From Heracleum sosnowskyi (lineage: Eukaryota; Streptophyta; Magnoliopsida; Apiales; Apiaceae), in NCBI GenBank assembly GCA_030848705.1, contig CM061243.1, positions 120,490,674 through 120,554,673 on the forward strand: a stretch of DNA of 64,000 nucleotides. The letters run 5' to 3'. Under the pieces are notes generated by a model, which worked only from the letters and a program-made list of their open reading frames with translations, had not been told where the DNA came from and made no database searches. Positions within the stretch are counted from its first letter, which is position 1; each line of letters opens with the position of its first letter. Positions 55,024-64,000 of this stretch are shown piece after piece. Made by a program: the position numbers and the translations under genes.

Positions 55024-55095
55024 GGCGTTGTTGGTGCAGTGGTTTGGCAGTTAGTCATTCTCGGGGAGGGGAGGGGTTCGATTCTGCACAACCCA
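55024..55095 (+). other. tRNA-like module 1 in CACTA 1
   Basis: 72 bases with an A-box TTGGTGCAGTGG (from 55031) and B-box GGTTCGATTCT (from 55075), 44 bases apart as in tRNA genes. Ends GGCGTTG and CAACCCA can pair at 5 of 7 positions. Anticodon arm not clear. Confidence 0.55.
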
Positions 55096-55796
55096 ATTTT
55101 TTTGGCAATTTCCGTCAAATATGACATGAAAAATTTGAATTTCCCTCGCACATCAAAACCTACCATTGTTGGTAGGTTTTGATGTCTTAATAAAATAATA
55201 AAAAATAAATAAAATTAGGGGAGAATGTGTTTTTATTATATTTTTTGTTATCGGTTATCATGTTTTTTGTTAATCAAACTCTACGGACATAAAGATCTAC
55301 TCATTTTAGTAGTGGAGGATAAACATTAGTTGATTTAAACTTACATTCTTATGTTTTTATGTTATTCGCTAAAACATAATTATTTTGAAAAAAAATTTAA
55401 AAATACAAAGACGTATTGATAAATTAAATTTTTTTAGATGAAACGTCGTTTTGTAGTTTGAGGAAGGTAAGGAAAAAAATTTAGACAAAAAAGAATTACC
55501 AAAAGTTAAATTCGTTTAGAAAACGAAAGAGTGTCAATGTTCGAATATTGAGTTAGAGTTTATACTCATATTTTTAGGGGTTGTCTAGGGTTACATTTTT
55601 CGATTTTTTTTAAAAAAAATTCAACGATCTAACCTTACGGATGATTAAATATATTGATTTCTTAGATGTATGTAAAATTTTAGATTTTTTTAATTTAAAC
55701 TCCTATATTTTTATAACGAATCTATCTATCAAAATTATAATTTACAAAATTGATTTGGGGTATGATATATAAAAGTTACAACTGTTTTAATGCAAA

Positions 55797-55868
55797 TGCT
55801 TTGTTGGTGTAGTGGTTTGACACTTCGTTATTGTTTGGGTAGGCAGGGGTTCGATTCTCCTCAACCCA
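55797..55868 (+). other. tRNA-like module 2 in CACTA 1
   Basis: 72 bases, the second-copy counterpart: A-box TTGGTGTAGTGG, B-box at 55848, spacing 44. The T-arm AGGGG/CTCCT pairs fully (one G-T-free stem) and the ends TGCTTTG/CAACCCA pair at 5 of 7. A T-run follows at 55869, the pol III stop signal. Confidence 0.6.
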
Positions 55869-57101
55869 TTTTTTTTGGCAATTTCCGCCAAAAATGGCAC
55901 AAAAAATTGAAGTTACCACCTCCACTCACCACAACTGATTAAAATTAAAATTAAAAGAATAATTCCCCCACAACTGATTTACCCTAATTCCCCCCACTCT
56001 CCACTCAGTTGCCTCCACTCTCTCCTCTTCACTCTCGTATCATCATTCTACCATCTCCTACCATCTGCTAGCATCTCTTCGATTCCATCTTCTTTTAGTA
56101 AGCCTTCGATTACTCTTCTTTTAGTATTTTCATTTTCTTTTAGTATTATGTTTTGAAACCCCTTTTTGATTCATTTTTATATGAATATGTTTTTATATGA
56201 TCGTTTGTATGCATATGTAGCATCAATTTACTGTTTATTGATCAATTTTAAGCAATATGTTGTGTTTATTCATCTATCGGGTGTTAAATAGGGTTTATAT
56301 TCATGTTAAATAGGGGTTTTTGCTTGGTATACATGTTGGACATGGGGTTTTGTTTGATATACATTCTATAAACTATGGGTTATCACGAATTACGGGTTTC
56401 TATCATTTTAAGTTTCAAAAAGTTCTGTTATTGGTTATACATGGGGTTTTGCTTGCTTTTTTAGTCATTTTGACATGTTTTGTTTATCAGGGTTTGATAT
56501 AATTGGTATTACGTATGTAAGTATCTATGCATATATATGTTTGTGGTGTACGTAAATGCGTATATGCGTATATTTTAGGTTTTACAAGGGATTTTCATGC
56601 TTTTCATTCTGTTTCATGGTACAAATTTGATAAAACAATGCTTTATAAAGGGGGTTTATGCTTTATTATGTTTCAATGTTTAACTTGATTGAAAATCTTG
56701 TTTTGAACCGATGATAGTCGTAGTATGGCTTTATAGATGCTTGTGGTGCACGTAAACCTCTGTTGGCTTGATTGTTTAATTATGTTGTTGAAGTTGTAGG
56801 TTTTTGTACTTGACAGATAGATGTTAAGTAATTATATTTTGAATGGACTGATCAATAGGCTGTTTTGTCTAAGTTTTGATGTACTTAAACTACTAGAGAG
56901 TTAGAATGGTCGTAAAATATTTCGTATTTGAATGTGTGTGATATTTTATGGATAAGTCGAAATGAATTTTATGTGCGCTCTGTTTTTTGGTAACTTTTTA
57001 TAGTTATCAAGTTTAATTTTTGTATTCAGATACAATTATTTTATAGTGTTAAGTAATGAAAATTAATTGTCTATTGATTGATTTTCTTATAGGGTTACCT
57101 A

Positions 57102-59552
57102 ATGACGAAAGTAAGAGCGGATAACAAGGGTAAGGGTAAAGTTGTTGATAAGGGCAAAGGTAAAGCTATTCAAACGGAACCTGCAAAGAAAGGCAGGAAA
57201 AACAAGACAACTTCCGTGAATGAGATTAGTAAATCGAAGATTAGTAAATCGAAGATTAGTAAATCCAAGAGTAAAACAAAGAGAGTTCAGTCTCGCAAAG
57301 GCAAAGTGAAATCAACTACGGCTCGTGCTAAAGCCAAAACTGTAGTGATAAAACAATCTTATCCCCGATGTATGACACAGACATAGATAGTTGAATGGAG
57401 GGGGCCAAGAAAGCGTGCAAACTCTGCTGGACTTTTTGGTTCTACACCCCCATCAGTTCCGATACGTATTGATATTTCAAATGGAGTGTAAGTTTATAGT
57501 TATACATATATAGTTCTATTTGTATAAAATCATTTAGCGACAATAATTCTATTTTGTAGCATCATGCATAATAAAGCAAAAAAGACACTTCTGGGCATTG
57601 TTCGCGCGTTCTGGCCAGTATGAGCTTACACATGGACTGATATTAATGATAAGTATCCTGACTGGGTTGAGAAAAAAGTGATTCAAGAATTCTATGTATG
57701 TGTTTTACATATGATTGATTTGTTGTACTTTCGCTTGATGATTATTTAATTTTTTTTAACATTGCATTCTAAATGAATTGTAGAAATTTTATCGCCATCA
57801 AAGGGGTCAAAGTCGTAGGGGATCTATGAGGACTATAGTTGGGCATGTCAAGGCATTGATTAAGAGAACAGTGCATGAAGAGAAAGATCGGGCTTTCGCA
57901 AAGTCGAAGAAGCTGAAAAAGCCGTTGTTGGACTTAAAACCTAGCTACTTCAATGATCTGGTTTGGGAAGGGATGATTGTACGCTGGTACTCAGAAGACC
58001 ACCAACATCTAACTAAAGTAGGTGTAGAAAATCGGAAGAAGGTGGTCACGTTGCACAACGCGGGTTCGAAATCTTTTCAGGAAGTGGAGAAGGTAACATA
58101 TTCTACATATACTTTTACTGTTCTTTCATATTTTAATACATATTTTTACTGTTATTGTTCTTACTTAAGCATTATTGTAAATTAATACATAATTTTATTG
58201 TTCTTACTTATAAAGATTAATTGCATACTAATTATTCTCATTTGTTAGATTTTAACTGATGAGAAGCATGGTGTTCCGCCAACCCGCCTCGAAGTGTGGG
58301 ATAGAACACACACAAAGAAAGGCAAAGAAGTTGATGAAAATGGCCAACGTGTTCACACATCTGAGGCTGCAAAGAATATTGCGGTATTAAAATTTTCTTT
58401 TTTATCTCAATTTAACACATATATTCGTGGGATGTTTTAGTTGGTTTATGTTTTGTAATTCACTACTTCTCCCGAATTCACTACTGAGTCTAAGTTTGAG
58501 CAAAGTTGTGATGTTGAATTTCATACTTGTTTTGTAATTTAATTTGATTTTCTTTTTCTTCTCACTGCCAATTATTTATATTATCTACCGATTGCTTACC
58601 CCGGTGTGTTCATATTGCTGACTCCATTTTTTTAAATAACTGTATTTTTTTAAAAGTTACATGATATGTTTAAATGTATACATGTATGATTTCCAAGAAT
58701 ATTTGCCAAGTTATTAATGTCTACTAATTGATGTATTTAATTATTATAGTTGAAGTATGCGAAGATACTCGAAGAGAATGGCTTTGATCTTACTCAACCC
58801 GATAAGGCTGCTGAGCCATTTCAGTGGTGGTTGATGGCCACGGAACCTAACCGTGCAGAGAAGATGAATAAAAATCGGTTTATTGGCTATCCGAGAATTC
58901 CAGCCTGCAAACTAATTAAAGACTTGTCTGTTCAGTTTGATGAAGAAGGGGAGAACATGGCTGAAACTTCAGCAGCAGGTGCAACTCGTGATAGCAGTAA
59001 AATCCCGAGGAAGATATTCGCGGATGTGGTTGGAGGGGTCATTGAGATCCTTAAAAATGATCCATCCCACTATCAACGACAACTTAATGGAGATGAAATT
59101 GAAAATATTGCTCGAGCTGCTATGGATCTTAGTGACCCGACAAACCGTAATCAGTTCTCTCAGTTCATTTCAAAAGAAGGGCTTTATCTTGTGGCAGACC
59201 TTGTGGACAATATGTACATAAGGTATCAAGCCAAGGCAGAAGAGGTAAATTCCTTCAATTATTTTATGTCTTTATTATTATTTTACCTTGATGTGTATGT
59301 CTCTTGTGTGACATTGTGTTATTTAAATTGTAGGTCTTGGGTGATAATTCTGATAAGGAGGGTGATGTGACTGACATCTCTGATGATGAAGGCGATGTGG
59401 CTGGTGCAACGGAAGGTGCAACGAAAGGTGCAACGGAAGGTGTAGAAGGAGATGTGGAAGGTGAAGATGATGATACTGAAAGTAAAGGTGAAGATGGCGA
59501 ATCAGATGGTGAATCCGAAGGTGAAGGCGCGGATAGTGAGGAAGAAGGTTAA
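57102..59552 (+). pseudogene. TnpA-like CACTA protein, six exons, two nonsense codons
   Basis: Exons 57102-57487, 57560-57695, 57784-58092, 58249-58383, 58750-59244 and 59334-59552 keep phase across GT..AG introns and would give 559 residues. The N-terminus is Lys-rich with repeated SKISKSKISKSKS. The middle (FYRHQRGQSRRGSM, LVWEGMIVRWYSEDHQH) leads to PPTRLEVWDRTHTKKGKEV, the signature of the plant Ptta/En/Spm family (Transposase_24, Pfam), as in TnpA-like proteins that bind element ends. The C-terminus is a Glu/Asp/Gly-rich acidic tail. In-frame TAG (57384-57386) and TGA in exon 2 (~57621) interrupt it; both fit a C-to-T change. A 5' UTR intron from GTAAGC (~56099) to CTTATAG (~57092) is likely. 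Confidence 0.8.
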
Positions 59553-59984
59553 ACCTTAAAAATCTTAATTTTAAGTCACCTGAACTTTTGTTGGATGTCA
59601 ACTTTGTTTTTGGTTGTTTAAATATCATTTTTGGTAGTGGCTAGCATGCCGTAACTTGGTTTTTGGATGTGGATGGATAAGAAGTATTATTAGAACTTTG
59701 TTTATGGTGTTTGCGTTTCGTTTGAAACTTGTTGGAACTAGTGTTTTTGTTTGGAACTTTGTTGGAAACTAGTGTCCGCAAATATGATTGGATGTTTGGA
59801 ACAATTTCTTTGTGAATGTGATTGGATGCTTTTTTTATTTCCATTTAGTTTTAGTTATTAGTTAAGGAATTGATAGTAATACAAGTTGAGAATGAGTTTG
59901 GTCTTGAATTTGTGAATTGAATTGTACAATAATTTGTACAGGAATTGACCAAATCAAAAAATTAATAAATTGGAATATGCTATT

Positions 59985-60480
59985 AAATCCTACCAACTAG
60001 CACATTTCCTACCATACTTACCATTTGAAACCCAGAAAATTGATGAATGTGGTAGGTTATAGCTGGTAGGAATTGGCAATGGTGGTAGGAAATATATGGT
60101 AGGAAATGCCCATTTTACATGCTACTGGTATAAAACCTACCATTTGCACATGGTAGGAAATAGTCCTTGACCGGGGTCAAAAGTGACCCCACAAAATGAC
60201 GTGGCAGTGGGCCCTATGTGACACATGGCATGCCATGTCAACATCGTGGGACCACATTTATTTGACGTGGCGAGTGACGTGTTTGGGTCCACCGCCATGT
60301 GGCCGGTGATGTGGTTCGCCACATGGACAGCCATTTGGCATGTGGGACCTTTTAAGAAACAAGCCACCAATTCCTACCATCACCATTTTCGACCTGAGCA
60401 ATTCTCACCATGTCGAATGGTAGGAATTGACTCCAATTCCTAGCAATTTACCCCCAAAACCTACCATTTTCGTGGCAGGA
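59985..60480 (+). repeat. CACTA 1 right subterminal repeats
   Basis: GGTAGGAAAT, TTCCTACC and close variants from 59990 to 60475. Between them (60180-60360) lies a GC-richer part with several ACGTGGC/GCCACAT-like words. Confidence 0.75.
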
Positions 60481-60505
60481 AAATGCCATTTTTGGTGTAG
60501 TGTTT

Positions 60506-60637
60506 ACTTTAATTTCTTTAGTTTTACAAACGGTTCGATTGTCTATAACTACATAATTAAATAGTGATTTATTTATTATATATTTTTATCATTCAATTCT
60601 CGACAAATACATTTTTTAAAAATATTTATTAATATTT
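60506..60637 (+). repeat. Remainder of the ~75-bp repeat field between the two CACTA elements
   Basis: Continues the interrupted field with CGGTTCGATTGTC at 60529 and ATTTATTATATATTT as in 53436-53452. Confidence 0.6.
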
Positions 60638-60729
60638 CACTACACCAAAAATTGGCTTTTCCTACCAAGCATTTCCTACCAAAGCATTTCCTACCGAGTA
60701 TTTCCTACCAATTTTCAAGTCAAAGGGTC

Positions 60730-61124
60730 ATTTCCTACCGTCCCTGCATACGGTAGGAAATGACCCATGGGACCCACCCATTTCCTACCGTCGACGGTAG
60801 GAAATGGGTCATGTGGACCCACAATGCCACGTCAAGCGAGAAATGACGTCGTTTTGCTTCACCTATTTCCTACCGCCGAGAATTGGTAGGAAATGTTGTG
60901 ATCATTTCCTACCACAGTTGGTAGGAAATAGGTGTTGTGGGTCTCATAAGCCACGTCAGTTGGTGTCTTATTTGACCCATTTCCTACCGTCGATAATTGG
61001 TAGGAAATGTTGTGCTCATTTCCTACCAAGGTTGGTAGGAAATAGGTGTTGTGGGTCTCATAAGCCACGTCAGTTGTTGTCTTTTTTGACCCATTTCCTA
61101 CCGCCTTCGAAGCGGTAGGAAATG
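60730..61124 (+). repeat. Array of seven head-to-head ATTTCCTACC/GGTAGGAAAT pairs
   Basis: Inverted pairs at 60730-60761, 60779-60806, 60864-60893, 60903-60929, 60979-61009, 61018-61044 and 61092-61124, with loops of about 4 to 12 bases that differ. A ~115-bp duplication (about 60895-61009 and 61010-61124) covers part of the array. Open frames on both strands here are by-products of the repeat. Confidence 0.9.
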
Positions 61125-62082
61125 GGTCGTCTATTCAGCACACCAAAGACAGCGTGTCGTCCTCTGATTCGTTGACATGCCACGTGGCGCCCAAAATTTC
61201 ACAAAAAATTCAAAAATGGCGCCCAAAATTTTATGAAAATTTCAAAAATGGCGCCACAACTCATTTCCTACCGCATGGCGGTAGGATATATTAACACTAT
61301 TTCCTACCGTTCTGAACAATTCCTACCGCATTCTATTTATTAATTAATTTTAATATAAAATTTAGAATTTAGGGGTTAGCTAGGGTTAGACAAATGTTTT
61401 TCAAAAAATATAATTTCGATGATCCAACCGTACGGATATCAATATCACTAAAATTACATCATGTATGTAAAGAATAAATTTTTTTTTACTCCATTTGCGA
61501 TGATTTTATAATGATAAAAGGTTTTCTACTAAATAATTAATTGTTACAAAATAAATTCTAAGTTTTTTAATTTATTTTGTTAAACATATTGTATGTTATT
61601 GCATGAAGTTACAAAATCAAAATGACATTTTACAATTTTTAAAAAAAAAAAAAATATTCACATTCTTCAATAACTGAACTTCCAAGGTTAAGGGTTGTAG
61701 TTTAGAGTTAAGATTTAGGGGTAACTCTAGGGTTGGACCTCATTTTTTTAAAAAAAATATTTGGAACGATCCAACCGTACAGATCTCAAAATCACTACAA
61801 ATTACTCGCGTGTACCAAAAATTGTGATTTTTCAAATTGATTTGATGTGATTTTATAACGAATCACTACAAATTAATCACATTTTACTAATAGTTTGTAT
61901 TGGTTCATTTTTTAAAAAATAATTTTTAATGATCCAACCGTACAAATCTCAGTATCACTATGAATAAATCATGTATGCTAAAAATTATAATTTTTAAAGG
62001 TTATTTGTAACGACTTTTTAATGAAAAAGTATAATATAATGTGTTATTGTCATAAAATTTGGAATGACCATACAACACAAGA

Positions 62083-62150
62083 AACACCTTGGCATAGTGG
62101 TTGGGATGTTGTGTGAATTCGCTGTCCACCCGGGTTCGATTCCTTGTGAA
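62083..62150 (+). other. tRNA-like module in CACTA 2, copy 1
   Basis: A-box TGGCATAGTGG (62090-62100) and B-box GGTTCGATTCC (62133-62143), 43 bases apart. The ends do not pair, so it is only a pol III promoter-like remnant. Confidence 0.5.
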
Positions 62151-62640
62151 ATTAACATTTTTTCAGCAAACAAGTACCAAAACCTACCGCATGTTGGTAG
62201 GAAATGGGTATAATTTCACAAAAATTTCAAAACAAGGCGCCCAAACATGAAAATTTAAAAATTCCGCCCAAATCCAAAAATTCAAAAAATTCGCTTAAAC
62301 TCAAAACCTACTACATGTCGGTAGGAAATGGTCCATAATTTCGCCCAAACTCAAAACCTAACGCATGTTGGTAGGAAATGAGCTGTAACGAAAAGTTGAA
62401 TCTTATCTACATTTACGTTTATAAATTAATTATTTAATAATTACAAAAATAAAAAAAATTATTTTCATATCGTAAATACATCTTGGAATTCCATTTTCTT
62501 ATAAAATTATAATGTGTGCAAAAAATTAGACTCTTTTAACTTCATTTGCCATGAATTTATAATGAAAATGTTTATTTTTTATAAATTTAGAGTACATATA
62601 TGGTTAAATAAATATTGGATAACATTTTCAACAAGAAACA

Positions 62641-62712
62641 TGTTTGGTAGCTAGAGTGGTTGGAGTGTTAGCTTTTGTTGAGTAGGTCTAAGGTTCGATT
62701 CCACGAGGAATT
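62641..62712 (+). other. Second type of tRNA-like module in CACTA 2
   Basis: A-box TAGCTAGAGTGG (62648-62659) and B-box GGTTCGATTCC (62692-62702), spacing 44, distinct in the middle from the module at 62083. Weak as a full tRNA. Confidence 0.5.
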
Positions 62713-63631
62713 GAATTTATTTTTTAGCAAATTTCAAAAATGACATTTCACAAAAATTTCAAAACTGATGCCCAAAATTTCATGAAAATTTCAAAAATGG
62801 CGCCTAAACTCATTTCCTACCACATGGCGGTAGGATATATTAACACTATTTCCTACCGTTCTGAACAATTCCTACCGCATTCTATTTATTAATTAATTTT
62901 AATATAAAATTTAGAATTTAGGGGTTAGCTAGGGTTAGACAAATGTTTTTCAAAAAAAATAATTTCGATGATCCAACCGTACGGATATCAATATCACTAA
63001 AATTACATCATGTATGCAAAGAATAAATTTTTTTTTACTCCATTTGCAATGATTTTATAATGATAAAAGGTTTTCTACTAAATAATTAATTGTTACAAAA
63101 TAAATTCTAAGTTTTTTAATTTATTTTGTTAAACATATTGTATGTTATTGCATGAAGTTACAAAAACAAAATGACATTTTACAATTTTTCTTTTAAAAAA
63201 AAATATTCAGATTCTTCAATAACTGAACTTCCAAGGTTAAGGGTTGAAGTTTAGGGTTAAGATTTAGGGGTAACTCTAGGGTTGGACCTCATTTTTTAAA
63301 AAAATATATTTGGAACGATCCAACCGTGCAGATCTCAAAATCACTACAAATTACTCGCGTGTACCAAAAATTGTGATTTTTCGAATTGATTTGATGTGAT
63401 TTTATAAGGAATTACTACAAATTAGTCGCATTTTACTAATAGTTTGTATTGGTTCATTTTTTTAAAAATAATTTTTAATGATCCAACCGTACAAAACTCA
63501 TTATCACTATGAATAAATCATGTTTGCCAAAAATTATAATTTTTAAAGGTTATTTGTAACGACTTTTTAATGAAAAAGTATAATATAATGTGGTATTGTC
63601 ATAAAATTTGGAATGACCATACAACACAAGA

Positions 63632-63699
63632 AACACCTTGGCATAGTGGTTGGGATGTTGTGTGAATTCGTTGTCCACCCGGGTTCGATTCCTTGTAAA
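63632..63699 (+). other. tRNA-like module in CACTA 2, copy 2
   Basis: Counterpart of 62083-62150 in the second 1549-bp copy: A-box at 63639-63649, B-box at 63682-63692. Confidence 0.5.
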
Positions 63700-64000
63700 T
63701 TAACATTTTTTCAGCAAACAAGTACCAAAACCTACCGCATGTTGGTAGGAAATGGGTATAATTTCACAAAAATTTCAAAACAAGGCGCCCAAACATGACA
63801 AATTAAAAATTCCGCCCAAATCCAAAAATTCAAAAAATTCGCTTAAACTCAAAACCTACTACATGTCGGTAGGAAATGGTCCATAATTTCGCCCAAACTC
63901 AAAACCTACCGCATGTCGGTAGGAAATGGTCCATAATTTCACAAAAAATTCAAAAGTGCGCCCAAACTAAAAATTCAAATTTTTTCCCCAAAATTATAAA

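Larger units (their letters stand above)
54337..55905 (+). repeat. Two tandem copies of a 769-bp unit inside CACTA 1
   Basis: Copy 1 ~54337-55105 and copy 2 ~55106-55874, offset 769 bp at TTCCCTCGC (54372 and 55141), with the start of a third at 55875. Each has an AACCTACC/GGTAGGTT palindrome near its start and a tRNA-like module near its end. Copies differ by scattered point changes and small indels. Confidence 0.9.
53770..60502 (+). mobile_element. CACTA transposon 1, complete, non-autonomous
   Basis: 6733 bp between CACTACACCAAAAA (53770-53783) and its complement (60489-60502), with the 3-bp duplication TTT on both sides, the hallmark of CACTA (En/Spm) elements. Subterminal regions at 53790-54420 and 59985-60480 hold many TTCCTACC/GGTAGGAA sites. 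It contains one gene (TnpA-like, 57102-59552) but no TnpD-type transposase, so it could move only with help. A neighbouring repeat unit at ~53690 shows what the empty site looked like. Confidence 0.92.
60638..64000 (+). mobile_element. CACTA transposon 2, left part, cut by the window end
   Basis: Starts CACTACACCAAAAATTGGCT at 60638, with the same first 14 bases as CACTA 1 and similar sites behind. No right end and no gene within the window. It holds an inverted-pair array (60730-61124), a 1549-bp tandem duplication and tRNA-like modules. Flank ATT or TTT before it cannot be checked without the other end. Confidence 0.85.
61196..64000 (+). repeat. Tandem duplication, 1549-bp unit, in CACTA 2
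   Basis: Copy 1 ~61196-62744; copy 2 from ~62745 to beyond the window, offset 1549 bp at GCGGTAGGATATATT (61278 and 62827). Copies are highly similar, with point changes and one-base indels in A or T runs. Each carries a tRNA-like module near its middle and GGTAGGAAAT sites. Confidence 0.92.

Noticed and set aside
60804..61118. 104-codon plus-strand frame rich in CRSHKPRQL-like repeats
   Set aside because: It is the translation of the inverted-pair array of CACTA 2, open on both strands because of the repeat.

Overview
The window is nuclear DNA of a dicot plant. It holds two purine-permease (PUP) gene fragments with plant splice sites, and almost everything else is plant transposons: Copia, Ty3/gypsy Tat, a Tekay-like LTR, CACTA, MITE, TRIM and hAT-like pieces. 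The large extra ORF downstream of pol in the two Sirevirus-like Copia elements resembles ORFs I know from asterid genomes, so an asterid is my best guess; the species cannot be read from the sequence.

Layout. 127-489 is the last exon of one PUP gene. 1912-26493 is a nest four deep: a decayed hAT-like element holds a Ty3/gypsy Tat element (2247-25600, target duplication AATGC), whose 3' LTR holds a ~3.4 kb solo LTR (9966-25406, duplication ACGTA), which holds Copia element A (11669-23716, minus strand, duplication ATTAA). A is the youngest and has three long open frames: gag, pol and a 1523-residue extra protein. A 151-bp MITE sits in the hAT-like remnant and a TRIM remnant lies near 28.6-28.9 kb.

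A second PUP gene (exons 29400-29865 and 51933-52276, same strand, so a tandem pair) has its intron filled by a second nest: Copia element C (29919-51692) is broken in integrase by a Sirevirus-type solo LTR D (32451-48980, duplication GGTAC), and D is broken by Copia element B (32944-47783, minus strand). B's pol carries about 0.56 kb of chloroplast ycf1 DNA. This PUP copy has a nonsense codon, an in-frame 13-codon insertion and a small deletion, so it is a pseudogene.

From 53.1 kb on, still probably within or beyond the next PUP intron, lies a degenerate ~75-bp repeat field split by a complete CACTA element (53770-60502, duplication TTT) that encodes only a TnpA-like protein with two nonsense codons. 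A second CACTA of the same family starts at 60638 and leaves the window. Both hold large internal tandem duplications, tRNA-like modules and subterminal ATTTCCTACC/GGTAGGAAAT sites.

The most unusual signal is that each Sirevirus-like family carries its own short motif scattered through LTR, spacer and even coding sequence: TCAGGAT/ATCCTGA in A, TGACAG/CTGTCA in B, TCCGTAGA in D. In A and B the motif leaves an amino-acid imprint (N/D-P-D in A, D/K-T-V in B), and a dense cluster lies just upstream of the extra ORF. This looks like a self-recognition system between element DNA and an element-encoded protein. The three LTRs also share a covarying hairpin next to the primer-binding site.
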